A stretch of DNA of 15,528 nucleotides. It comes from Parachlamydiales bacterium. Its GTDB lineage: Bacteria > Chlamydiota > Chlamydiia > Chlamydiales > JAJFMK01. This document shows positions 6,669 to 13,334 of the stretch, piece by piece. Made by a program: the position numbers and the translations under genes. Where the stretch lies: positions 1 to 15,528 of the forward strand of contig JAGVKY010000077.1 of NCBI GenBank assembly GCA_020050175.1. Reading direction: 5' to 3'. Every line of letters begins with the position of its first letter. Position 1 is the first letter of the stretch. The notes beneath the pieces were generated by a model that was not told where the DNA came from, did no database searches, and saw nothing but the letters and a program-made list of their open reading frames with translations.

Positions 6669-8447
6669 ATGTTTCGTAAGACACCCTCTCTCAAAAAACT
6701 AAGAGCTCAAGCGCACGAACTTGTCTCCAACTTCGCAAAAAACTCCTCTAGCTTTTCTCTCGAAGAGAAGGAGAGAATTAAAAAGCTGATCGGAGAACTC
6801 GATCAAAAGTTTGTGGAGCAAGATCGAACAAGCGCCCACACGATTGTTCTCACTCTAGATAAGCTCATCACCCCCAACCTACCGAGAAAAGCCCCTCTTT
6901 GGAAAGGTTTGGAGTGGGTTTTTGCGCTGGGAGTCGCCCTCCTCATTGCAACAATTGTCCGGATGACTGTTTTTGAGCTTTATGAGATCCCTTCGGGTTC
7001 GATGAGACCTACTTTTCGCGAAGGGGATCACCTTGCTGTTTCAAAAACAACTTTCGGCATTAACATTCCTTTTACTCCTAGCCATTTAGTTTTTGACCCC
7101 AGTAGAGTGATCCGTGGGGGAGTGGTGACTTTCACGGGGGCTGGAGTTAACCTGCCCGATACAGACACCCGCTATTTTTGGCTTTTTCCAGGAAAAAAGC
7201 GTTACATCAAACGGATGATTGGTAAGCCAAGCGATACAGTCTCTTTTTATGGCGGATTGATCTATGGAGTTGACGGCAATGGCAAACCCATTCCTGAGCT
7301 TTTACAGCCCCCCTTTTTGACAGTCGACCATGTCCCCTTCAACAGCTTTGAACAAAACCCTGTTCGGGTAGGAGCTATTGCCAAAGGCGGCGAGGGAGAG
7401 ATGGTCTACAAATACTTTAATATTCCCCTTGGCAAGCTTGTTGTTAGCAGAAGTGGTGTTCGCGGCGAAGTATTCGATGGAAAGCAATGGATTTTAGAAC
7501 AACCTAATGCAGCCAAAGAACCACATGAAGGGATCAAATGCTTAAGCGACTGGTTTGGAATGGGCGGTTTTGGCCAAACGAGAATCACTCGAAGCAATGC
7601 CCTTGAAATTTCTCACCATCCTTATCTTGCCCCTTTTGAACAGGGCATTAATTCTCCCTATCTTTTAGGCCCCCTTCCTACACATCGCAGTTTCCTTCCT
7701 CTAGACGATGAGATGATCGCAACGCTGAAAAGCAATCTCTACACAGCAAGATTCACTGTAGTGAATGGTTTAGCCCATCGCTTGGGTCAAGATGATACCA
7801 CGATCTCTTTGCCAGGGATTCCTAATGGGACTTACGAGTTTTACAACGGGGAACCTCAAGAGATTTTATTTGCAGGAGTCCCTAGATCTGTCGATCAAAA
7901 TCACCCTCTTCGAAATCTTTCTCTTTCGCAATTTAAAACCTTGTTTAACCTGGGGATTGAATTTCACCCCTATTATGACGAAGGGCATGTCTTCCCTTCA
8001 CGCTATGCCTACTACAGAAATGGCGCTCTCTATGTGATGGGGAAACTTCTCTTAGAAGCGGAAGACTCCCGTTTGGCTGAATTTCTCAAAAAGGAAAAGG
8101 AAAAAGGGGGGATCCCTTTTGTTGATCCTGGCGTTCCTTCGAAAGAACACATCTTGGCAACCGGCCTTCATATCAAAGAGGGGCAGTACCTTGTTTTGGG
8201 GGATAACTACGCTATGAGTTCCGACGGCCGCACCTTTGGGACGATCCCCGCTGGTAATTTAGAAGGTAGTCCCTCTTTTATCTTCTGGCCACCCGGTGAA
8301 CGTTTTGGAGCAACTGAAGCACCTCAGTACCCTTGGTGGAATCCCTATACCATCATTATGTGGGCCTTATTCCTCGGCGGAGTTCTCCTTTTCTTTTATT
8401 ACGAAAAGAAAAAGAACCGTCTACAACTTTTGGAACTCGTTCCTTAA
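6669..8447 (+). CDS. lepB: Signal peptidase I, enlarged chlamydial form
   Basis: The 592-residue protein is the inner-membrane serine protease that removes type I signal peptides from exported proteins. A charged cytosolic region (1-80) leads to a membrane helix (about 82-100). Box B is YEIPSGSMRPT with catalytic Ser111, and box D is RYIKRMIG with the general base Lys181. The C-terminal box E is GDNYAMSSDGRTFG (Gly511-Gly524). Between Lys181 and box E are about 330 residues, far more than in most bacterial enzymes. A second hydrophobic helix (about 562-580) lies near the C-terminus. This size and arrangement resemble the Chlamydia LepB (about 630 residues). The catalytic Ser-Lys dyad is intact, so it should be active. 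The ATG at 6669 has AGGA directly against it rather than at normal spacing. The gene ends 1 bp from the convergent comM. Confidence 0.93.
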   Translation: MFRKTPSLKKLRAQAHELVSNFAKNSSSFSLEEKERIKKLIGELDQKFVEQDRTSAHTIVLTLDKLITPNLPRKAPLWKGLEWVFALGVALLIATIVRMTVFELYEIPSGSMRPTFREGDHLAVSKTTFGINIPFTPSHLVFDPSRVIRGGVVTFTGAGVNLPDTDTRYFWLFPGKKRYIKRMIGKPSDTVSFYGGLIYGVDGNGKPIPELLQPPFLTVDHVPFNSFEQNPVRVGAIAKGGEGEMVYKYFNIPLGKLVVSRSGVRGEVFDGKQWILEQPNAAKEPHEGIKCLSDWFGMGGFGQTRITRSNALEISHHPYLAPFEQGINSPYLLGPLPTHRSFLPLDDEMIATLKSNLYTARFTVVNGLAHRLGQDDTTISLPGIPNGTYEFYNGEPQEILFAGVPRSVDQNHPLRNLSLSQFKTLFNLGIEFHPYYDEGHVFPSRYAYYRNGALYVMGKLLLEAEDSRLAEFLKKEKEKGGIPFVDPGVPSKEHILATGLHIKEGQYLVLGDNYAMSSDGRTFGTIPAGNLEGSPSFIFWPPGERFGATEAPQYPWWNPYTIIMWALFLGGVLLFFYYEKKKNRLQLLELVP

Positions 8448-8448
8448 A

Positions 8449-9924
8449 CTATTTGGAGCGGTAACTGATGGCTTCGAGGAGGTGGTGATCGGCCACCTCC
8501 TCTTTATTTTCTAAGTCGGCGATGGTGCGGGTGACCTTAAGAAGGCGTTGGAGGCTACGCATCGAGAGATGGAGCATTTTAACGGCATCCTCCAGGAGAG
8601 ATTGTTGCGACGGTGTTAAAGCGACATGCTGTTTGATTTCGTCAGATTTCAACAGGTGGTTGAAACGATTAGCACCATTTCGCGATTCCTGAAGATGGCG
8701 CGCCTGTTGAACACGTTCACGAACAACTGCGGAAGATTCCTTTCCTTTACCGCGCATTTCAGTAAATGCCAATGCGGGAATTTCGACGACCATGTCAAAT
8801 CGGTCAAGAAGAGGTCCAGAGATCTTTTTTTGGTAACGATCGATTTCTTTGACTGTATCTTTGCAAGGATGATCGGGGTGTCCAAAATAACCACATGGGC
8901 AGGGATTCATCGCCCCTATACAAAGAAAACGGCTCGGAAAGGTAAAACTCCCTTCGGAACGGGTGATTGTGACATGGTGGTCTTCTAAAGGTTGACGAAG
9001 CACTTCCAATGCCTGTCTCGAAAATTCGGGGATCTCATCGAGAAAGAGAATCCCTTGATGAGCAAGAGAAACCTCTCCAGGACGGGGCTTACTTCCTCCC
9101 CCAATTAAACCTGCATAACTAATGGTATGATGGGGTGAACGAAAAGGGGGTAAATCGCCCTCCTTCTTAAGACCAGCCAGTGACCAGATTCTTTTAACTT
9201 CTAAAGCCGCTTCTGGCTTTAGGGGAGGAAGGAGGGAGGGTAGTGATTTGGCTAAAAGACTTTTACCTGAACCGGGAGGTCCTTTAAAAAGGAGGTTATG
9301 CCCACCAGCTGCAGCAATCTCCAAAGCTCTTTTCCCCGCCTCTTGACCTACTATTTCCTTTAGATCAACTAAGTCGGATTCTTGAGTTTCTTCTGGAAGG
9401 GCTTCGAATGTGGCGATTTCCCCCTTTAGTAAGCTTTTGAGGTCTTTTAAAAGAACCACTTCGACTTCTGGAATATAAGAGAGCTCACCTCTACTGACGC
9501 CAGGCAAAAAAACATGGGAAAACTTTTTTTCTTTGGCTAAAAGGACTGTCCCTAAGGCACCACGCATCGGCCGCAAATCGCCTTGCAAACCCAATTCTCC
9601 CACAAAAAGGGCCTTTTCTAACGAGAAAGGAGGTTTCCATCTCCCCAACGCAATCGCAATGCCGGCAGCAATGGGCAAATCAAAAAGAGTCCCCTCTTTT
9701 TTGATATCACTAGGAGCTAAATTGACGGTGATTTGCAAAGCGGAAAGGACAACACCAGCATGTCTTAAGGCCGAGACGACCCTTTCACGCGATTCTTTGA
9801 CGGCAGAATCGGGAAGACCTACGATTTGAATCAAAAGTTTTTCGGCCGGGACACAATCAACTTCGACTTCGACAACGAGCGCCTCTAATCCCCGGAAGGC
9901 AACGGAAGAGAGCCGTCTAAACAT
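8449..9924 (-). CDS. comM: ComM/YifB family AAA+ ATPase (Mg-chelatase-like)
   Basis: The 491-residue protein is a close match in layout to ComM/YifB, a hexameric helicase that drives branch migration during integration of incoming DNA in natural transformation. The N-terminal domain (about 1-170) begins with the family-typical MFRRLSSVAFRGLEA and includes IVGLPDSAVKESRERV and the NLAPSDIKKEG segment. The AAA+ core has Walker A GPPGSGKS (215-222), Walker B GILFLDEIPEF (291-301), a Cys cluster NPCPCGY...C (Cys342, Cys344, Cys354) and the arginine-finger block LLDRFD (about 372-377). The C-terminal Mg-chelatase lid ends with ADHHLLEAISYR. All key residues are present. The gene begins 40 bp inside the end of the upstream SH3-protein gene, so they are probably translated from one message. 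Its 3' end doubles as the probable lepB terminator on the other strand. Confidence 0.93.
   Translation of the reverse strand: MFRRLSSVAFRGLEALVVEVEVDCVPAEKLLIQIVGLPDSAVKESRERVVSALRHAGVVLSALQITVNLAPSDIKKEGTLFDLPIAAGIAIALGRWKPPFSLEKALFVGELGLQGDLRPMRGALGTVLLAKEKKFSHVFLPGVSRGELSYIPEVEVVLLKDLKSLLKGEIATFEALPEETQESDLVDLKEIVGQEAGKRALEIAAAGGHNLLFKGPPGSGKSLLAKSLPSLLPPLKPEAALEVKRIWSLAGLKKEGDLPPFRSPHHTISYAGLIGGGSKPRPGEVSLAHQGILFLDEIPEFSRQALEVLRQPLEDHHVTITRSEGSFTFPSRFLCIGAMNPCPCGYFGHPDHPCKDTVKEIDRYQKKISGPLLDRFDMVVEIPALAFTEMRGKGKESSAVVRERVQQARHLQESRNGANRFNHLLKSDEIKQHVALTPSQQSLLEDAVKMLHLSMRSLQRLLKVTRTIADLENKEEVADHHLLEAISYRSK
8476..8510 (+). terminator. Rho-independent terminator of lepB, inside the comM coding sequence
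   Basis: GAGGAGGTGG (8476-8485) and CCACCTCCTC (8493-8502) form a perfect 10-bp GC-rich stem with a 7-base loop, followed by TTTATTTT on the plus strand. It lies 28 bp beyond the lepB stop. The same bases encode the EEVADHHLLEA part of ComM on the minus strand. There is no T-run on the minus side, so it should stop only plus-strand transcription. Confidence 0.8.
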
Positions 9925-11072
9925 GACTGGATCTCCAACACGTAATAGGCTGGGTAGGCAAATTGATTGTTAGGACGTTTAACACCGACAAACTCCACTT
10001 CTTGACCTAGATAGTCTTGAAGATAGTACTTTGTCGCATAGATATAGGCTAATGTCTCATGCGTTTTAGGGTCAACGATCACAAAATCGCCAGGCTTATG
10101 CTTCACAGGACGAAAATAGGGCTGTATAATCCCCCTCAATGGCTCTGCAAACTTCGATTGAGCCAAGTAAAAGGCCTCCTCACTCCCTAAATTATTTTTT
10201 TCTGCCCGCCACTTGTTGAAATACTTCTTTTCTACTTCTACCCAATAGGAACGGGGATTAGCCTGAGGGACTGGGGCTGTTGGAACAGTCGAAGCGATTT
10301 CTACCGCATCAGAATTCGAAGCCTCTTGAGGAGCTTCGGCAGTGATGTCAATAATGGAAGGAAGAGTAAAAACTGCTTTTCCCTCTAGATAGGCAACTTT
10401 TTTAAGGAGATACTCTTGTTGGATGTCCCGAATAGCTGCTTCGGCCATCGTCACATCTTCTTTAAATTCGGCAAACTGGGCGATGACCTTTTGAAAAGGA
10501 GCTAAGATCTCTTCAAGAGAAATATTCTCGAAAGGCTCAGTGAGTTGATTTCTTCCGTTGTCTCCGAGAGAAAGGAGCTCTCTCACCTCTTCAGATCTCT
10601 TCTCATGACGAGCCAGATATCCTTCGTCGCCGATCTCTTCGACAAAATCTCTCGCTACAAAAAAACGAACCTGTTCAGGAGGGGCAATCTCCATCCATTT
10701 AGGGTGAAGGGAAGAAACCTCACCCAAAACACGATCCCCAGTGTTGAGCTGGGTTACAATAGGAGCTTCCAGATCGGGAGCCAAACGGACATTCACTCGA
10801 CTCCCCTCAACGGCTCCATCTAAGACAAATGTCCTAAAAAGGTAGAGTTTGAGATCGGAGGGCGGTCTGACCCGAAGAAAATGGCCCTCTTCACCATCAA
10901 CTACCATTAAGTCGCCGGCAACAAGCTCCCTGACGATAGGAGCATCAAGCTCAGGCTTTGCCCGCAATCGAACCTTTTTTTTCACAACTTTAGCTGTGAA
11001 GGGACGGAATGGAGCCTCGGCTGAGATCACGGGCTGCAAAAAAAACAGCAGGATAAGAAATAGGCGAATCAT
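9885..11072 (-). CDS. Exported protein with two tandem bacterial SH3 domains (Ctad1/CT017-like)
   Basis: From ATG 11072 the protein has 395 residues; an upstream GTG at 11084 would add four. ATG 11072 gives a textbook signal peptide (Met-Ile-Arg then a Leu/Phe-rich core, likely cut after ISA at about 18). Two SH3b domains follow at about 27-83 and 88-145. They are internal duplicates: both contain P-[ED]-L-[DE]-A-P-I-V-x-[EQ]-L-x-x-G-D. Next come a charged helical region (about 150-235), a Pro/Ala/Ser linker (about 245-273) and a C-terminal domain rich in Tyr and Val (about 275-385). Signal peptide, tandem SH3 domains, length and position beside CT016-like and phoH genes fit C. trachomatis CT017 (Ctad1), reported as an integrin-binding adhesin. 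That homology is my inference from memory. A cell-wall or peptidoglycan-binding role, common for SH3b domains, is the alternative. The gene overlaps comM by 40 bp. Confidence 0.85.
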   Translation of the reverse strand: MIRLFLILLFFLQPVISAEAPFRPFTAKVVKKKVRLRAKPELDAPIVRELVAGDLMVVDGEEGHFLRVRPPSDLKLYLFRTFVLDGAVEGSRVNVRLAPDLEAPIVTQLNTGDRVLGEVSSLHPKWMEIAPPEQVRFFVARDFVEEIGDEGYLARHEKRSEEVRELLSLGDNGRNQLTEPFENISLEEILAPFQKVIAQFAEFKEDVTMAEAAIRDIQQEYLLKKVAYLEGKAVFTLPSIIDITAEAPQEASNSDAVEIASTVPTAPVPQANPRSYWVEVEKKYFNKWRAEKNNLGSEEAFYLAQSKFAEPLRGIIQPYFRPVKHKPGDFVIVDPKTHETLAYIYATKYYLQDYLGQEVEFVGVKRPNNQFAYPAYYVLEIQSCLDGSLPLPSGD

Positions 11073-11113
11073 CGTAAAAAACACATTCTACTGCGCTCTT
11101 CTGTTTCCTACAA

Positions 11114-11144
11114 ATTTAGCACTTAATCAACAAAAGTGCTAAAT
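11114..11144. promoter_or_regulatory. CIRCE-like inverted repeat (candidate HrcA operator)
   Basis: Perfect 11-bp arms ATTTAGCACTT (11114-11124) and AAGTGCTAAAT (11134-11144) flank exactly 9 bp. The CIRCE consensus is TTAGCACTC-N9-GAGTGCTAA. The core here is TTAGCACTT-N9-AAGTGCTAA, which is 16 of 18 arm positions, with the two changes symmetric. It lies between two divergent genes, 41 bp before ATG 11072 and 59 bp before ATG 11204, and is not followed by a terminator-like T-run. HrcA binding is inferred from the match, not shown. Confidence 0.7.
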
Positions 11145-11147
11145 AAT

Positions 11148-11175
11148 TTGACCTCCCTTCAATATCTATGATAAA
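11148..11175 (+). promoter_or_regulatory. Possible promoter of the Cys-cluster gene
   Basis: TTGACC (11148-11153) matches the -35 consensus at five of six bases. GATAAA (11170-11175), 16 bp on, is a weaker -10. It starts 3 bp after the CIRCE-like repeat, so a repressor bound there would be expected to hinder RNA polymerase. Confidence 0.4.
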
Positions 11176-11191
11176 GTAATGTCTTTAGAGC

Positions 11192-11196
11192 AGGAG
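11192..11196 (+). promoter_or_regulatory. Strong Shine-Dalgarno sequence
   Basis: AGGAG lies 7 bases before ATG 11204. This is the best ribosome-binding site in the window, where several other genes have none visible. Confidence 0.7.
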
Positions 11197-11203
11197 CTAT
11201 TCT

Positions 11204-11911
11204 ATGGAAGAGAAAAAAGTTCTGATCACCGATCGTTTTATTAGCATTCCCCCAAAGGTTTCGGTGAGCTGGAGAGAGATCACTTCGCTCTACATGAGAG
11301 ATGAAGGCCTCCACCTTCTCCTCAAAGGAGGGGAACTCGTCGTCCTTCATGATCTAAGTGATGAAATGATTGATAAAATCTTCCATCACCATGCGCTTCA
11401 TCTGGATCGCCGTGCCGAAGAAAGACACAGAGAAGTGATGGGTCCTCTCGGACGGCTTATGCAACTTCCTGAAGGAACAGAATCTGTCGTCAGGATAGGC
11501 TTTGCCCCCTTAGATGCCATGGGCATGATGGTGCAGCATAACCCTGACCAAAAAGATGCTCCACCTCTACCCAATGATTTGATAGAAAAGATTTCTGGGG
11601 TATTACGCCTCCTTTCTCCAGACGATCCGGATGCTCTTCCCAAACCTGAGGGTAATTGCTACTGCTTTCATTGCCAAATCGCCCGCTCGATTCAACCCGC
11701 TGCAGAAAAAGATGAAGAAATCGATGAGGAGATCAATCCCTCTGAGCTCTCTTTTTCTGACTGGGAAGTCCAGGAAGCAGGAGATAAACTTTTTTCGGTC
11801 ACCAACAAGCTGAACAAAGAAGAGCGATACTCCGTCTACTTAGGAACGCCTGTCGGGTGCACATGTGGTCGGGAAAACTGCGAACATATCGTGTCCGTTC
11901 TTAAAAGTTGA
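11204..11911 (+). CDS. Conserved unknown protein with two Cys clusters (CT016-like, SWIM-like C-terminus)
   Basis: The 235-residue protein has no signal peptide or membrane helix and is probably cytosolic. An N-terminal domain (about 1-65) is followed by a His/Arg-rich helix. A first cluster, CYCFHC (Cys152, Cys154, Cys157, with His156), precedes an acidic Glu/Asp-rich linker (about 168-180). The extreme C-terminus has CTCGRENCEH (Cys219, Cys221, Cys226, His228). This last pattern, C-x-C-x4-C-x-H, resembles the SWIM zinc-binding motif, although the spacing between the Cys pairs is shorter than usual. Zinc binding, and so nucleic-acid or protein binding, is plausible but inferred. By position and length it corresponds to C. 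trachomatis CT016, from memory. It has a strong ribosome-binding site and lies downstream of a CIRCE-like repeat. phoH follows 63 bp later but appears to have its own promoter. Confidence 0.82.
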   Translation: MEEKKVLITDRFISIPPKVSVSWREITSLYMRDEGLHLLLKGGELVVLHDLSDEMIDKIFHHHALHLDRRAEERHREVMGPLGRLMQLPEGTESVVRIGFAPLDAMGMMVQHNPDQKDAPPLPNDLIEKISGVLRLLSPDDPDALPKPEGNCYCFHCQIARSIQPAAEKDEEIDEEINPSELSFSDWEVQEAGDKLFSVTNKLNKEERYSVYLGTPVGCTCGRENCEHIVSVLKS

Positions 11912-11936
11912 CGCTTCAATCAACCGTCCATATGAT
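11908..11936 (+). promoter_or_regulatory. Near-consensus sigma-70 promoter of phoH
   Basis: TTGACG (11908-11913) and TATGAT (11931-11936) are separated by exactly 17 bp. Each hexamer is one base from consensus. The -35 element overlaps the TGA stop of the upstream gene. Transcription would start near 11943, giving a leader of about 30 bases before ATG 11975. Confidence 0.65.
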
Positions 11937-11974
11937 GCGGTGTTCTAGAACCAGCATAATAGAACCTGCATCCT

Positions 11975-13276
11975 ATGAATCGAAAAACTTTCGTCCTCGA
12001 CACTAACGTCCTATTACACGATCCGCAATCGATCTTTAAGTTTCAGGACAACCTGCTGGTTATCCCAGTCACAGTTCTAGAAGAACTCGACACGATGAAA
12101 CGTGTTCCTGGGGATCTTGGAAAAAACTCTCGAGAGATTATCCGTATTTTGGATGGCCTTAAGGATAAAGGAACAGGAACTCTTCATACCGGCGTAAAAC
12201 TGGAGGGAGGACTGGAAGTCCGAATTTCGCCTGAGATCAAGCCTCAACATCCTCTGCCTCTCCCTCTCGACACAAAAGACAACAGGATCATCCTTACTGC
12301 CTGGGCCTTAAAAGAAGCGGGTGAAAAAGTTATCTATGTCTCTAAGGATATTGCCGCTCGCGTCAAAGCGGAATCCATCGGACTAGAAGCAGAAGATTAC
12401 GAAAATCTCAAAGTCAATTACCAGTCGCTTTCAAAAGGACTTTTAAAGGTTGAGACAGAAAAAAGAGATATCGATCTTTTTTACAAAGATGGATATGTCT
12501 CCCTTCCGAATGCCCCCAATTTCAAAGCTAATGAATATTGCCTTCTCACCTCCCCTGAAAACTCTTCAGCTGTGGGTAAATATAACTCCAAGCTTAAACA
12601 AATTGATCCTCTGTTAAAAACGCCTCCTCTCTGGGGCATCAAACCAAAAAATATCGAACAGCGATGCGCTATCGATCTCTTAATGCGGGATGACATCAAA
12701 CTGGTGGCTCTCATCGGCCAAGCGGGAACGGGCAAGACTCTGATGGCTCTTGCTGCCGGCTTACGAAAAGTTTTTGATGAATCAGTCTATAGCCGCATCC
12801 TCGTCAGCCGTCCTATCGTTCCTCTTGGGCGGGATATTGGTTATCTCCCTGGTTCAAAAGAAGAAAAACTTTATCACTGGATGCAGCCTATTTACGACAA
12901 TCTCGAATTCCTTTGCGACTCTTCGGGCAACGAACCTTCAGAAACTCTAAAATGGGTCATGGAGAGCAAAAAGCTCGAGATGGAGGCGGTCACCTATATT
13001 CGTGGCCGATCCCTCCCTAAGATGTTCATCATTGTTGACGAGGCGCAGAACCTAACTCCTCACGAAGTTAAAACCATCATTTCTCGTGCAGGCGATGGAA
13101 CAAAAGTTGTCCTTGCAGGCGATCCTACCCAGATTGACAACCCTTATCTAGACAAAGACTCCAATGGCCTCTCTTACACGATTTTCCGCTTCGCGAATCA
13201 GCCCATTTTCGGCCACATGTTCTTAGATAAGACAGAGCGCTCCGAACTTGCCGCCCTTGCCGCAGATATTCTGTAA
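11975..13276 (+). CDS. phoH: PhoH-family ATPase with N-terminal PIN domain (PhoH2 type)
   Basis: The 433-residue cytosolic protein joins a PIN-type ribonuclease domain (about 4-140) to a PhoH ATPase domain (about 220-433). This is the PhoH2 architecture, described in other bacteria as an RNA helicase with ribonuclease activity. The acidic residues expected at a PIN active site are visible: Asp9 (VLDTNV), Glu37 (VLEELD), Asp102 (TKDNRI) and Asp125 (SKDIAAR). Walker A is GQAGTGKT (248-255) and Walker B FIIVDEAQN (351-359). The C-terminal AGDPTQID and TERSELAALAA blocks are typical of PhoH. Both activities look intact. No Shine-Dalgarno sequence is clear. It is the last gene of its direction, convergent with the gene ending at 13335. 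In C. trachomatis a phoH gene (CT015) neighbours CT016 and CT017, from memory, matching the order here. Confidence 0.93.
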   Translation: MNRKTFVLDTNVLLHDPQSIFKFQDNLLVIPVTVLEELDTMKRVPGDLGKNSREIIRILDGLKDKGTGTLHTGVKLEGGLEVRISPEIKPQHPLPLPLDTKDNRIILTAWALKEAGEKVIYVSKDIAARVKAESIGLEAEDYENLKVNYQSLSKGLLKVETEKRDIDLFYKDGYVSLPNAPNFKANEYCLLTSPENSSAVGKYNSKLKQIDPLLKTPPLWGIKPKNIEQRCAIDLLMRDDIKLVALIGQAGTGKTLMALAAGLRKVFDESVYSRILVSRPIVPLGRDIGYLPGSKEEKLYHWMQPIYDNLEFLCDSSGNEPSETLKWVMESKKLEMEAVTYIRGRSLPKMFIIVDEAQNLTPHEVKTIISRAGDGTKVVLAGDPTQIDNPYLDKDSNGLSYTIFRFANQPIFGHMFLDKTERSELAALAADIL

Positions 13277-13334
13277 CAAGATAAGCAGGATAAAAAGGCC
13301 CGAAAGAATTCAAATTTGGAGCAGGATAGGCCAG

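Noticed and set aside
8430..8446. GGAA-CGAG-TTCC palindrome at the end of lepB as a comM terminator
   Set aside because: The stem is only four bases and no T-run follows on the minus strand.
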